A DNA stretch of 64,000 nucleotides from Gaeumannomyces sp. JS-464 (GCA_002197995.1 NGZR01000005.1:5208001-5272000), one strand, 5' to 3'. Shown: positions 25,614 to 39,300, numbered from the stretch's first letter. Numbers and translations: made by a program. The notes: generated from the letters alone by a model not told the origin.

Positions 25614-26972
25614 TATGAGAAACCAGGCACCGAAACCGGTCCTCTCTGCATTAGCCTTTGCGCGCTTCCCCTGGCACTGTCCCCCAGCCAGACCGCATGG
25701 CTCGAATGGCCCCGCCAAAACAAGCTAAAAACACAGGCCGCCTTGGTTCGAGGCAGATCAGCTTTTCAAAATGAGAGCACATCCATTATGAGTGAAGCTG
25801 TCGCGACTCAGAAATGCAATACCAATTGTTGTCTCGAAAGTACATGGAAATACTCTCAATCAAATGACGACTGTCCCAGACGTCGACGATGGGACAATGG
25901 ATAAGCGGACCATGGTGACGTCGCCGGCAACTGAGCATCAGCTTCCCCACAGTGTCAGGATTGGATTGACCGCAGGAGCGGCGTGTAAACGCCCCAACAG
26001 CCACTCGCCTTGCGTTGGCTTCACGACTACGCCGCCAGACCAACTACACGGCCATTTGTGGCTGTTCTAGGCGTGATATTGTTAGCTGCGAGAGGTGGAG
26101 CGGATGGATCGAGATGGGGTCGTTGGGAGGTCGTGAGAGGACAAGATTGATGTGTGGATGGACGAGTTCGTGGGAGGTAATATGCGATCGAAACGAGATG
26201 GGGACGGGAAGGAAAAAAAGAGGGAAATGTAGTTGAAGGAAAGGGACTTCAAAAAAGGAGTCCAGTGGTCTGGGACTGAGAGTGTGATATTGAGCTCTCA
26301 GTCAGGATTTGCAAAATATGACAATGCGCCAGCCACGAGGCGATTTAATGCCCGAAGCTTCGATTCGCACGAAGCGACATCAACGCGCTGTCTCCGCGGA
26401 TGTGGTGGGCTGTTACTAAGCACATGTGGCGACTGCTGCACATGGAAACTGAGGCCGAGGAGTTGGACAACCCATCGCGAACCCACCCCAGCCTTTTGAG
26501 CGATTTTACCGGATGACTCGGGGCGTGGGAGAAACCGCTGGCATAATAGGCCGGAAAGAAGTCTCAAGGTGATGGTTGCCGGTAGCGGAGATAAGTCCGG
26601 CATGCGTTCCATGCGCCCCCAAGCGGCCTCTGCTGTGATCCTCGGCGTCGATCGGGTGGCGGGCAACGTTGGCGAGACGGTGGTGCTTGGAGAAGAGGTA
26701 TTTTCGCACGCAACTTTCTGAGGTCGGTCCTCTGTGTTTCACTCAGGCTAGCACAGAAAAACGGAAGATGATACTTGGCGCACCGGCTGCATGTTAGCTA
26801 TCAAAAGGGTGGCATTGAGATTGCAGTTGGGGGAGTCCTTTGTTGAGGCGATCGCACGGAGGCTGCCGCAGCTGGAGCCCCTTGAAGGTCCTTGGGGAGT
26901 GCTACGTGGGGAAGTCGTCATCCATGGTTGCCGATTACCTCAGAGCTGCTGAAGCGTGCAGCGGTCGGTTCT

Positions 26973-27002
26973 CCAATCGATTTCTACCCCGCAGTATATA
27001 AG
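26973..27002 (+). promoter_or_regulatory. CCAAT and TATA elements of the transaldolase promoter
   Basis: CCAAT at 26973-26977 and TATATAAG at 26995-27002 lie about 150 and 120 bp upstream of the transaldolase ATG. The following segment is pyrimidine/CA-rich as in a fungal leader. The spacing suits a strongly expressed housekeeping gene. Confidence 0.45.
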
Positions 27003-27122
27003 TCGACGAAACAGCCCACCCACCCGCGGCGGCTACAAGACCTGGAATATACCATCACCATCGCCACCCGCCTCACCTCCAACCCACTGCCACCGATCGA
27101 AACGATAGAAACCACATTCACA

Positions 27123-28178
27123 ATGCCTAGCGCTCTGGAGCAGCTCAAGGCCACTGGCACAGTCGTCGTCAGCGACTCGGGCGACTTTGCCACCATCGGC
27201 AAATACAAGCCCAGGATGCCACCACCAACCCGTCGCTCATCCTGGCCGCGTCCAAGAAGGCCGAGTACGCGAAGCTGATCGACCAGGCCATCGACTACGC
27301 CAAGAAGCACGGCGGCTCTGTTGAGGAGCAGGTCGACGCCGCCCTCGACCGCCTCCTCGTCGAGTTCGGCAAGGAGATTCTCAAGATCATCCCCGGCAAG
27401 GTCTCTACCGAGGTCGACGCCCGCTTCTCCTTCGACACCAAGGCGTCGGTTGACAAGGCCCTGCACATCATCCAGGTGAGAACATGTCTTCTTTTCGCCT
27501 TTTCCCCCTTCGTCTCCTAGACACTACTAACACTCGACCCTCTTCCTCACCTTATAGCTCTACGAGAAGGAGGGCATCTCCAAGGACCGCGTCCTAATCA
27601 AGATCGCGTCCACCTGGGAGGGCATCAAGGCCGCTGAGATCCTGCAGCGTGACCATGGCATCAACACCAACCTGACGCTCATGTTCTCGCTCGTCCAGGC
27701 CATCGCCGCCGCCGAGGCTGGTGCCTTCCTCATCAGCCCCTTCGTTGGCCGTATCCTCGACTGGTTCAAGGCAGCGCACAAGAAGGATTACGCCAAGGAG
27801 GAAGACCCCGGTGTCGCCTCGGTCAAGTCCATCTTCAACTACTACAAGAAGTACGGCTACAAGACCATCGTCATGGGTGCCTCTTTCCGCAACACGGGCG
27901 AGATCACTGAGCTCGCTGGCTGCGACTACCTCACCATCGCGCCCAGCCTGCTCGAGGAGCTCCTCAACTCGGAGGAGGCTGTCCCCAAGAAGCTGGATGC
28001 CAGCGTCGCCACCTCTCTCGACATTAAGAAGAAGTCGTACATCTCGGACGAGTCCCTGTTCCGGTTTGACTTCAACGAGGATCAGATGGCTGTCGAGAAG
28101 CTGCGTGAGGGCATCAGCAAGTTTGCTGCCGACGCCGTCACCCTCAAGGACATTCTGAGGAAGACGATCACTGCCTAG
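27123..28178 (+). CDS. TAL1: Transaldolase (one frame break)
   Basis: Cytosolic enzyme of the non-oxidative pentose phosphate pathway. It moves a dihydroxyacetone unit from sedoheptulose-7-phosphate to glyceraldehyde-3-phosphate. The start is ATG 27123 ([16 protein letters not shown]). The intron is 27476-27557. With one base restored the protein is 324 residues, the family's usual length. The Schiff-base lysine lies in [19 protein letters not shown]; downstream are [27 protein letters not shown] (read in two pieces) and [11 protein letters not shown]. The frame breaks at CCC 27210-27212: adding one C restores [17 protein letters not shown] and continues to the stop at 28178. Everything else is intact, so the missing base is probably a sequence error. 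Confidence 0.95.
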
Positions 28179-29600
28179 ACTTTTCTGAGTAATTAGTCGG
28201 ATGCGAGAGTTCGGGGCTTAAAAATGGGTTGCTAGTAGAAGATCGTATTTGCAGCACTTGCAGTTTTCGGCCTTGACGCGATAAGAAAAACTAAATAAAA
28301 AAAAAATAAAAAATCGGAAAAAATAATAAGAGTTGGTAAAATGCCCAAGGTAGCAACGTAGCCGAGCTCCTTCTGGTTGCCTACATGAAAGAATGAGCGA
28401 AACAACCTCCTATAGATCTTGGTTGATACCAGAGCAGCCAGACCGGACTGCAGCTGGCCCAGGGAGGCACCCCTCAACCCCTGTTCTTGTGGGACGGTGT
28501 GCATATTCATCTGGATAAATTATCGGGTATTTCCATTCGCCGGGCGTGGGAGTCGCCAGTCCTGGCACTGACCCGAACCAGAGAGCGTGTTCAACATTGA
28601 AAACGAAGGAAGAAATATTCTTGGGAGCAGATGAGAAGGGATTATTGACAGATAATTAAGCAACGAAGAAATCGGTTGAGTGTAGGGAGAAAAGATGAAC
28701 TTGATGTGATTCTAGAAGCTGACATAATTTTGGCAGCTGGTTGCTTGTTTGCCAGCAACAGTATGTGCCACAGTCTATGCACTGTCCACATGCCGTCTTG
28801 GGCCAACGAGTTTGTGTCCGTTCCACGCAGTTCACCCTCCGCGATTTCACCTCCGCGATGCGTTCCATTATCGCCCTAGTTCCCACGCCACCTGTGTTAC
28901 ACGTTTTGGTATCTTTGGTTTTAGGCCAGGGTTTGTTAGGCCGGTCTGCCTACTCAATTGCCGATGACCTGCAAGTGTCACCATGCAAAAGTTTGCCACT
29001 CTGCCAGTGCAATCGGTAATCCTCTCATCCGACCCTCCGCCTCCAGCCCGGGCCGTTCTACGACTCCTCGCGCCCGCTTGGATAGGCGGCAGTCCAGTTC
29101 TGGCACGCGCGGTACCGGACATGGGACAGGCCTGGACTGGACGGGATAGAAGCCAAGCGGGTGGTGCGTCCCGAACACGACGGCCTCAGCTGGACATACC
29201 CCCCAGCCGCCCCCCTTCTTCCCGTTCCAGCCCCTATCTGAGTTCCGATGGCATGGTAGCAATGCAGCCATTCATCCTTCATCTATAGAGTGCATGACAT
29301 GCGGCTAGGCCGCCTGGGTATATATTACTTGCCCCTACCATGTTTGTCCTTCACCCCTCTCCCCCGCCTTCTTCCACTGCGCCTCTCCCATGTGCGCTGC
29401 TCCGCGGTTCGTTTCTCTTACCGCTGCCGTGGCCTATTTGTGTCCGTGCCTAGAAGATGTCCAAGGGGATGCTCTGAACAAGCACCTGGCGCTGCCCAAC
29501 GACCACCCGACCTCAACGGATCTGCCTAGCCTCACCTCAGGCAGTCACATAGCGCACTCGCGAGCGCTCGCTGGCCCCGCCGCGGCTGTGGATATAGGAG
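28179..29600. other. Intergenic, no supported gene
   Basis: 3' flank of transaldolase, with A-rich tracts at 28290-28330, and upstream region of the OPT transporter. No coding signal was recognised. Confidence 0.45.
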
Positions 29601-32289
29601 ATGGAGTTTGGCTTCCGCAGACGATATCATGAGCCGCCGGGCGGAGTCACGCCCGGGACGGCCTCGCCAGAGGGCTCACCCGAGAGCGAGGCTACCGGCG
29701 TCGAGGCCCTCGTCGTCCTGAGGCGGTTCGAGAAGATCCACCGCTTGGACCCGAACCTGCCAGTCGACGAACTGAGGGACGTCGATGCCGTCCTGAGGAG
29801 CGGCAAACGCGGAGAAAGGTGTTGAGATTGAGCAAGTTCTCGTCGAGGACAACTCTCCATACCAGGAGGTGAGCACAGGGTCTACATCCTACGCGGCGCT
29901 CACGTTGCAGGGCACTCCAAGGCCATCGCATGCTAAAGCCTCGTATTCCTTATTACAATCAGGTTCGGTCAGCAGTACGAAATCACGACATCGACGTACC
30001 GGCCAACACAATCCGGGCCTGGACCATAGGTCTACTCCTCTGCACTCTGGGGTCCGGGATCAACATGGTCTTCTCCCTGCGATCGCCGAGCATCACCATC
30101 AACACATACTTGATCCAACTAGTGGCTTACCCCATTGGGCTGCTTTGGGACTTGGTTTTCCCGGACCACCAGTTTGATGTCCTGGGCTTGAAGTTCAATC
30201 TCAAGCCAGGAAGGTTCAACTTCAAGGAGCATGTCGTAATAACAGTAATGTCTAATGTAAGGCGGTTGGCTAGTAGATCCCCAAGACTCCTCCAAGACAT
30301 GGGCAATAAAACGATCCATGGTTTCAATAAAGTTCAGTTTAGCTGACGCTTCAATGCCGGTGATACACAGGCGGCGTATGGATGTGGCACGCTCTATACG
30401 ACGGATGTCATCATTGCCCAGCAGCACTTTTTCGGGCAAAAGCTTGACATGCTGTGGCAGGCGCTATTCGGTATTACCACACTATGCCTGGGTTGCGGGC
30501 TTGCGGGCCTCGCGCGCCGGTTCCTCGTGTGGCCTGCCGCCATGATCTGGCCCTCAACTCTGGTCAACGCTTCACTGTTCTACACTTTGCACGACCACTC
30601 GCCCTCGGACCCGGCCGAGACAGACGGTTGGAGTATAGGGCGGTACCGTTGGTTCCTCGTCATCTCGGGCGGCGCGTTTCTCTGGCATTGGTTCCCCGGC
30701 TGGGTATTTCAGGGGTTGACATGGTTCTGCTGGATCACCTGGATCTGGCCCGAGAGCGTCATTGTCAACAAGCTCTTCGGCGGCTTCAGCGGCTATGGCC
30801 TGATGCCGGTCACGTTAGACTGGTCCGTCATTACGGGCTACCTATCGTCGCCGCTCATTCCGCCGTTCCACGCTATCGCCAACACCATGGCCGGTGTGCT
30901 CGTCTTCTTCGTCTTCGTCTCCATGGGCATACACTTCTCGGGCCACTGGTTCGCCGACTACATGCCGGTCCAGAGTTCGGACGCTTACGATAACACGGGC
31001 CGTCCTTATGAGGTCTCCTTCATCCTGGACAAGAAGTTGCAGTTCGACGAGGCCGAGTACCACACATACTCGCCCCTGTACTTCTCAACACAAACCGCGC
31101 TCTCATACGGCCTCGCGTTTGCGGCCACCGCGGCCGTCATCGTGCACGTGGCGTTCTACTACGGTCCCGACCTTTGGGCACAGCTGAAAGACGGGCGGCA
31201 ACAGGAGGACGACGTGCACATGCGGCTGAACAAGAAGTTCCGCGACGCGCACGACTGGTGGTATGCGGTACTGCTTGTCGTCATGGTTGGCGTCTCGTTC
31301 GCCGTCGTCTGCGCCTGGCCCACGGGCTTGCCATGGTGGGGCTTCGTCGTCTGCGTGGCCATCCCGTTGATATGGACGATCCCTATAGGCATCGTGCAGG
31401 CCGTCACCAACATCCAGCTGGGGCTGACCGTTTTCACCCAGTATCTCGCCGGCTACATGCTCCCCGGCCGCCCGATGGCCGTGATGATGTTCAAGAGCTA
31501 CAGCCATCTGTGCGTGTCGCAGGCGCTGTCGTTCGCTCAGGGGCTCAAGATGGGACACTACATGAAGGTGCCCCCACGCGTGCTCTTCTGGTCACAGCTG
31601 GTCGCGTCGGTCTGGTCCGCCATAGTGCAGGTGTTCGTTATGACCTGGGCACTGGGCAATATTGACAATGTGTGCGAGGAGACGCCTCAGAACCGCTACG
31701 TCTGCCCCGGGGCACGCTCCACCTTTACAGCCTCAGTTGTCTGGGGGGCCATCGGCCCACAGCGCCTGTTCGGTCGGGGGGCTCTGTACGCGCCGCTACA
31801 GTGGTTCTGGCTCATCGGCGCCGTAGCGCCCATAATCACCTGGCTCTTTGCCCGCCGCTTCCCGCGCTCGCTGTGGCGGTATGTGAGCATGCCAGTCTTT
31901 TTTGGCGGCTCCGGGTGGATCCCTCCCGCGACGGTGTACATGTATCTGTAAGTTTAAAACGCAGCCCGCCACACTGCCCTAGGCCCATTGACGTCTTTGC
32001 TTACCACGAAAACAGCTGCTGGGGGCTCGTAGGCACGGTCTTCAACTACTTCGTCAAGCGGCGGTTCTCGGGCTGGTGGATGCGGTTCAACTACGTCACG
32101 TCGGCGGCGCTCGACTGCGGCCTGGTGGTGGCCACCGTCGTCATCTTCTTCGCCTTGCACATGACCCAGGCCGGCACCATCGTGTGGTTCGGCAACGCGG
32201 AGGCGCTCGGCACCCTGGACATGACGTCCAGAGCAATAAAGTCGAGCCTCCCCCGGGGCGGCATCTTCGGGCCCGGGGTGTGGTCGTAG
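29601..32289 (+). CDS. OPT-family oligopeptide transporter
   Basis: Proton-coupled importer of small peptides (tetra/pentapeptides, glutathione-like), expected in the plasma membrane. Exons are 29601-29868, 29963-30256, 30371-31947 and 32016-32289, giving about 803 residues with some 14-16 hydrophobic segments. Family motifs visible are SPYQEVRSAV at the first exon join, LKPGRFNFKEHVVITVM (a variant of the NPGPFNxKEH signature) and MKVPPRVLFWSQ (the KIPPR motif), plus QALSFAQGLKMGHYMK. The N-terminal acidic tail changes frame at AAA 29805-29807; removing one A joins it to VEIEQVLVEDNSPYQEV. The C-terminus (KRRFSGWWMRFNYVTSAALDCG) is typical of the family. Its peptide specificity cannot be read from sequence. 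No operon-like partner is nearby. Confidence 0.93.
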
Positions 32290-33491
32290 CCATCGTCAGC
32301 CTGCACATGCACAGGAACGCTGTGGTGTGCGAGCCAACTGTCCTCGGACCTCTTCGGACCGGCCGGCGCGTGGCTTTCTTGTTCCTTTTCTGTTTTCTTG
32401 CTTCCTCAGTTGGATTGGTTGGATAGGCGTCAGTATAATTAACCTAGTACCTATCAATGGTTGTCGTGAGCCTTCGGTTCGGATTTGTCGGGCGTTGGCG
32501 GGTGGGTGGCAAGCAATGCAGGTAGTGTGCATGCGGCACTCGAGTTCATGCAGTCAATTGAACCCCACCATCACGACACCCTAGGGCGTCAAATCCACTC
32601 CATGACGGGATGCATGCCTTTTTTTTTCTTTCTTGCGGACGCTGAGGTTTGGTGACGGTGGGGTCCCGTCATCAACGACGACTGCTGAAGGCAATGGAAA
32701 GCAATTGCCCCTGTGTCTCTGGGCCCCTCGTGTTGCGGCTCCAGCTGTCTTGAGGCTGCGATCTGGACACAGAATCAAGTAGCAGTCGATCGAAAAAGCC
32801 TACGTCCGAAGCTCCGATCTTTTCGCGCCAAGGCCTACCGGGATACCGAGGAACGTGCGTGCCAGCACGCCATTGCCCGTCGATCAGCGCTGGAACCCCA
32901 CTCCCCGCCAGATCTCTGCTCGGTGCTAAACTCGGATTTTAGTGGTCGTTCGCCCTGCAAGCTGCAGGGTCCACGCACGCCGCATGTGGATCCCTCCAGG
33001 GCAGTGAAAAGCCTAAAGCAGGGAGGGAACAGGCCCCCGGGAGTCCCGAGGCTAGCGGGAAAAAAAGGCGCATCAGTCAACTGAAATGATGCGAGTTGCT
33101 GGAGAAGCAAAATCTAATGCCATTTGAGTCTGTCACACCGACAGTACCTTTGAGAAACATCCAATGCGAGGCCTGGGTCTCTCGCTTGGTTAGGTATATT
33201 AGCGAGCCCTATTTTTTATCTTCTCTGAGAATTTTTTACCCTTAGATGAAAATGACACCACCATGCCACCTGCCAACGTCTGGTATTTGCCGTTCCCGCC
33301 GTCCCGTCATCCCCGCTGATAGCCGGCAAGAAATAAGAGTGGCACCGCGCCGTCTGCGTAAAGGTTTTACTATCCTTTGATAAAGCGATCATAGAAATTG
33401 GCCTACGACTCTAGGACATACGCTCCCAACCTCTCTCTCTCTCTCTCACTCTTCTCTCTCTCTCCTTCTCTCCTCTCTCTCTCCTCTCTCT

Positions 33492-33555
<64 letters not shown>

Positions 33556-33679
33556 GGGAGGATCTAGAAGGAGAAAAGACGAAGAGATCAAGACCTCTCC
33601 ACACTGAGTATAGCAACCTAGCGATAAGTCCCATCTCAGGAGCCGCGTTGCCCCTGAGAGTCTAGCCCTTTGTGCAGCG
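32290..33679. other. Intergenic with CT microsatellite
   Basis: Upstream region of the aldonolactone oxidase gene. It holds the long CT-rich array listed separately and no supported gene. Confidence 0.5.
33431..33552 (+). repeat. (CT)n pyrimidine microsatellite
   Basis: 122 bp of nearly pure CT/TCT dinucleotides ending about 127 bp before the ALO1 start, so it is likely in the promoter or 5' UTR. A few CA and TT interruptions break the array. Confidence 0.9.
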
Positions 33680-35306
33680 ATGGGCAACCCTCAGGATCAG
33701 GAGGATGCGCTAAGCACGCTAGACCCGCGGGTGGCGGACGTTATCAGGGATGCGCGCGAGGCCGACGGGGTGCCGTTCAGGGCCCAGGCCGGCCACCTGC
33801 ACCACACGTGGGCCAAGACTTTCGCGTCGTTGCCGGAGCTGTACGTCCAGCCCGAGTCGCAGGCCGAGATCGAAAAGGTGGTGTCGCTGGCCCGGCGGCT
33901 GCGGCGGCGCGTCTCGCTCGTGGGGTGCGGCCACTCGCCCTCGGACTTGACGTGCACGTCCGGGTGGCTCGTCAACCTGGACAGGTACAAGCGGATCCTG
34001 TCGCTGGACCGCGGCACGGGCGTCGTCGTGATGCAGAGCGGGATCCGGCTCTTCGCCCTGGCCGAGGAGCTGGACCGGGCCGGGCTGGCCATGCCCAACC
34101 TGGGCAGCATCAACGACCAGTCCGTCGCGGGCGTCATCTCGACGGGCACGCACGGCAGCAGCCTGCGGCATGGCCTCATCTCGGATGACGTGCTGGCGCT
34201 CAATATCACGCTGGCCGACGGCAAGACGCGGTCGTGCTCGCCCACCGAGGACCCGGACCTGTTCCGCGCCGCCCTGCTCTCGCTCGGCGCCCTGGGCGTC
34301 ATCACCGAGGTCACCTTCCGCGCCGTGCCCGCCTTCAGCCTCGCGTGGGCCCAGACCATTGACTCGGACGCCGCCATGCTGCGCGCCTGGGACTCGACCC
34401 TCTGGACGCAGGCCCACTTTGTACGCGTCTGGTGGTTCCCCCACACCCGGCGCGCCGTGGTCTGGCGTGCCTCAGAGCCCAAGAAGGAGCAGGAGGGAGA
34501 TGGCCGGCAGGTCATACCGCCAGCGAGTTGGTACGGTGGCCGCGTGGGCTACTTGGTGTACCACAACCTCCTGTGGCTGGCGCAGTACATGCCGCGCGTG
34601 CTGCCGTGGGTCGAGCGCTTCGTCTTTGGCATGCAGTACGGGTTCCGCAACGGCGCCACCACCAAGGGGCTCCAGCCCAGCCGCGACGCGCTGCTCCTCG
34701 ACTGCCTATACTCGCAATACGTCAACGAATGGGCGCTGCCGCTCTCGCGCGGGCCCGAGGCCCTGACGCGCCTGGGCGCCTGGCTCAACCGGCTGCGGCC
34801 CGGCGACGAGGGGTACGTGGAGCACGGGATCCCCTTCTCGGCAGAGGGCCTGTATGTGCACGCGCCGCTCGAGGTGCGGGTGTCGGACTCGAGGAACGAG
34901 TCCATCCAGACGGGGCGCGGCTGCCGCCCCTGGCTGGACCCGACCATGCCCGACGGGCCGACGTTGTACCTCAACGCGACGCTTTACCGCCCGTACCTCC
35001 AAGATCCCCCGTCGCTGGAGCGGTACTACGAGGCGTTCGAGTGGCTGATGCGCGACCTGGGCGGCGCCCGCACTGGGCCAAGAACTTCCGGTTCGCGGAC
35101 ATGGAGAGCCTCTACGGCGACGACCTGCGCCGGTGGCGGGAGGTGCGCGACCGTGCTGACCCGGAAGGCATGTTTGTTGGTGCCTGGCACCGTCGTTTCG
35201 TTCTCGGTCAAGGGAGCCGCTTCCGCTTGAGGAGGTTGAGTTGGAGAGGCATACTGTTGACCGTAATGGCGTTAGAGTCTTTGGAGCGGTTGGAGAGAAG
35301 AGGTGA
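33680..35306 (+). CDS. ALO1: D-arabinono-1,4-lactone oxidase (two frame breaks)
   Basis: FAD enzyme that oxidises D-arabinono-1,4-lactone to D-erythroascorbate with release of hydrogen peroxide; usually tied to the mitochondrial outer membrane. It is a single exon of about 542 residues once repaired. The N-terminal FAD domain shows RAQAGHLHHTWAKTF, the flavin-attachment region VSLVGCGHSPSDL, NLGSINDQSVAGVISTGTHG and LGALGVITEVTFRAVPAF. The C-terminal catalytic half contains the HWAK signature, readable only after adding one base near 35066 (PHWAKNFRFADMESLYGDDL, then GMFVGAWHRR). A second added base near 35215 gives LPLEEVELERHTVDRNGV and the stop at 35306. The two shifts agree in direction and bring start and stop into one frame. 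Confidence 0.9.
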
Positions 35307-36320
35307 TATTGGAGCTCCGGTTTTCCAGTGCGTCTTTTCAGCGTCATTTCCACATAATATCAAAGTGGATGAGGAGGGGTTGGCACAGGTCAGGGCACAC
35401 CAACTTGGCTCTCTAGGTCCCGCCCAACTACCTCCAGGTATTAAAGCCACACTTAGTTGGTGCTAGGCACGAACATGTCAACACTCGGGATATGCGCTTG
35501 AAGACTTACAAACAAGATAGATTTCGAGTCTAAATCAGTCACGATATTTACGGGTCCGTTATCGTTGCAGTCTTCCCTTGACTGTAGTGACTGCCCGGTT
35601 CTGTTGCGGGGATTTGATATTGGATACCAGTAGGTCTAGAGGCATCCAGTCCGGGCATTTCCTACCTATCGGCTATCATCAAGTCTGATATTGGATTGCA
35701 GATTTAAGAGCGCCCGGGCACCTACCTACGCTGGAAAGTTCTTCAAAAGCCACTTGGATTATCAGAGCTCGGGCATAAACCCAACGTCAAGGACCGCCCT
35801 CTGCCCTCTTTCTGTTTGCCAACAACCCACAGGCAGGAGCGACCCGGTGGACCCAACCGCGGCCTAGCTTCCTTCCTTTGTGCCCGCCTCTCCATTTACT
35901 CTAAGCCCGAGCGCCTTCAACCAAGGTTCCCTTCCATTTCCATTTTCTACGCGTCAGGCTCTCTGGCTTCACTCTTCCTCGTTCCATGCACACGGGCGCC
36001 TTGTGCGTACCATCACGGGCGGGAAATCTGCCTGCAAATCCGTTGCACAGAGGATTTCCCTATCCTTTGCGCTTTGGTAATCTCGCAGGCACTGGTCCTC
36101 GTTCTCACTTTTAGCCTCTTTTCTTCCAATCTTGGAATCGTCGTCTTTCTTTTGAGACCTCCACTTTCTTTCGTTTCAGAGCCTTCACCACCCTCGGCGC
36201 GTTGCTCGTCCCCACGTCTAGCTGATTCCCGCACCGAAGCAAACATTGTCCTGCCTATCTGACCACCGACCCGTCGTGTTCCCCAGGCATCACGCTCCGG
36301 CACCACAACCTCGATACAAG
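35307..36320. other. Intergenic, no supported gene
   Basis: 3' flank of ALO1 and a C/T-rich leader (about 36100-36300) for the following gene. Nothing else was recognised. Confidence 0.45.
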
Positions 36321-39300
36321 ATGTCGTTAGACGGAGACACCTTCGTCTCCGGCCACCAGGCCATCTTGGACAAGCTCAAATTCGTGAGCCATGCTCCTCC
36401 CGACATTACCAAGCGCCCGCACATCGTCGGCCTCTGCGCCGTCCCCATGGACTTGGCAGGTCCGGGCGTTCTTGCCCACCACGTCTCGGACTTCCTCGCC
36501 TGGAAGATGACCTTCCATCGAGAGGGTAACAAAGACGACCAGGCGTGGTTCTCACTCGTCGACATCGCTGCCGCAATGTCCGAGCACAAGACACGTTACC
36601 CAAAGGTCATCAACGGTCAGGCCAAGGACCTCTCGGACGCGCTTCCCTTCATCCGCGTCGACAGCGCAATCCCGAACCTTTTCACCGCCTTCGTGGCCGA
36701 GCTCAACAAGCAGGCCAATGCCGCTCAGCAGAAGGGCGAATGCTTGATGATTATCGTCTGCGGCGAAGTCAGCCCCGAGCTGGATATCTGCCTCGATGTG
36801 GATCAGAACAAAGCATATCTGACCAAGGGATCTTGGCTGGGCAGCGTGCTGAAGAGCTACAACATTCCCATCACCATCATCACTCCGGCCATCTTCACTA
36901 CTGGATGGGAGATTCGGCCCTTCGCTGGTGACCCCAAGCAGGCCGATGGAATCCCCGATGCAGTCCTGGACAACCTACTGGCGAAGCAGTGTGGAGGTGC
37001 CTTTGCGACGTCGATCCTCAATTCCTGGACCCAAGAGCAGGAGGCCCGCCACATGGTCCCAACAACTCACGGCCTCGCCGGACAGCTCTACTCGCAGTTC
37101 TACACAGGGATCCACGACTGTATGATTCGCAACATGCTGCCGTTTACCAAGGACCATTCCTTCCACTTTACTGCCGACCAGGACGAGTGGGAGATGGCTA
37201 TCGGTAAGCGAAAGGGCCCTCTCAGCCTTGACTACTTCGCCAAGAAATGGGCTGGTATCAAGAACCTTGACGAGTCCAGCCCCATTGCTCAGGATGGTGG
37301 TTACAAGTTCCTGGCTGGTGCATTCGGTGGCTCGCGTGAGTCCCAACTCGTCCACCTCAACTTCCTCGTCCGTCAAGAGCTCCGGGGATGCCCCGGCGAG
37401 TGGGATCAAACGACCAGCGACCGCTGCTTAGTCGCGTTCACCTCGTTCCTACAGACAAAATATCCAACCGAGGAGCGTGCGCGCGAGGTCTTCATTCTCC
37501 TTGAGTGGCGATGCGCTATGAACTTTGTCGCCGATGTCATCGTCGACTTCTTCGTCCTGCCGCGACCCCAAGGCAAGGCCTGCCGCTACTGGAACTGGAG
37601 AGAGCAGCAGAAGATGGATCAGGAGGTTCAAGGCATGGGAAACTTCCGAATGGCCCTCTTCGGCATGATGTGCCCACGCTGGCCCAAGATTCCACCTCCC
37701 GCTGGTCAGCAGCGTGACAGCTTCCATGACAAGTTGTACTGGCGGCCCCTGCAGTACATCACTTCTGACATCACCATGAAATATTACAATCCGCGCCCAG
37801 ACGGGCCGTCAAAGCGCGAGATTGATGACTCCAGGGACTTCATGTTGACTGGCATTGGAGGTTTCATTGACCGGCTTGCCAAGATTCAGCGCTGGACAAT
37901 CACGGGCAACGAGCAACTGATCGATGTTTTCGACAAGTGGTTGGCCACGGCAAACCCGGGCTCTTCCCTTTCTGCCTCGAAGCCTGACAGCATGATTGAT
38001 CGGTCTACCGTGGTCCATCTCAGCCCTATGCCTATGGATATTGATAGCATGGGGAATCGTGATATCGTCAAGCTTGAGAAGCCCGCGCCTTCGGCCGTCA
38101 ACCCTCTCTCCGTCCAACAGGGACAGCGCCCAGCTCCCGCAGGTATACCTGCCGCCGCCCCTCCGGCTGTGTCCAAGACACCTGGTACTGCTTTTGGCGC
38201 TATAGCCCCTCAGGCTTCTCCTCAGCGGACGCTTCTGCCCCCTGCGGCGGCGTCCCCAGTTGCCCCTCAGAAGGCGTCTCCAGCTGCACCTCCAAAGGCG
38301 TCTCCGGCTGTCCCAATGCAGAAACTGGCCCCTGTTGCGGCTGCGTCTCCGACTCACTCATTTGCGCAGCAGAACACGACTGCTATGCCTGGTAACCCAA
38401 ATATCACACCTTCGCAGCAGAACATGCATTCCTTGACGGGCAAGCCGAACGTCGCAGCTGCACAGCAGGGTATGCCTCCCATGACCGGCGAGCCGGATGT
38501 CACGGTTGTGCGGCAGAACATGCCTGCTATTACCGACAAGCCGAATGTCACTGTTGCGCAGCAGAATACGCCTGCCACGATTGGCGGGCCGGATGTCACT
38601 GTCGCGGGACAGAATGCGTCTCCCGTAACCGTCAAGCCGACTCCAACTGCAGCTCCGGTCGATAATACAAAGCCTGCCATCACACCTGGCGGCAAGCCCG
38701 AGCCAAAGGTGAGCACTTCCAGTCCACCCAGCTTCTGCATTGATCCATATCAAGCTCACTAGAGTGATATCAATTAGAGCGAAAACCCGGCCCTCGAGGC
38801 CATCAGTGCAACCCTGGCAGGACTAGATCCCAGCGCACTGCAGTCTCTCATTACACTGTTGGCACAGCAAGTTCAACGAAAAGAGCCTAACTCTTCGACT
38901 TCAGGGGGCTCCGGATATGAGCTGGCTCCAGGCCCTTCCCAGGCAGAGAATACGGCTCCTCGTGTCATGGTGCAGCCGCCACGTCCTATGTAAGTTAAAG
39001 ACACAATGTTCGATAGAGCAAGCAATATTCCACACATGCTAACCGCGCCATATGCATAGTGGTCTTCATCATAACTGTGATGATCGCCCTCTACCCCAGC
39101 CTCCTTATACAGCCAACAACCGCAATGGCCTTGGTAGAGAGCAAGCCGCTCCCACCACGAGCCCGGCTCCTGCCCCGGCGCCTGCGTTCGCCCCAACAGC
39201 CACTCCCGGCGTGGTGGCCGCGCCCAATGGCTTCTCTCGACAGACGACCGAGCAGCGCGCCCAAATCACAGTTCATCACAATGCACAGGCAGTCCCCAGC

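Noticed and set aside
36760..36910. Active caspase/metacaspase in the large repeat protein
   Set aside because: The strand pattern is suggestive, but no His-Gly and Cys motifs of a working dyad are visible.
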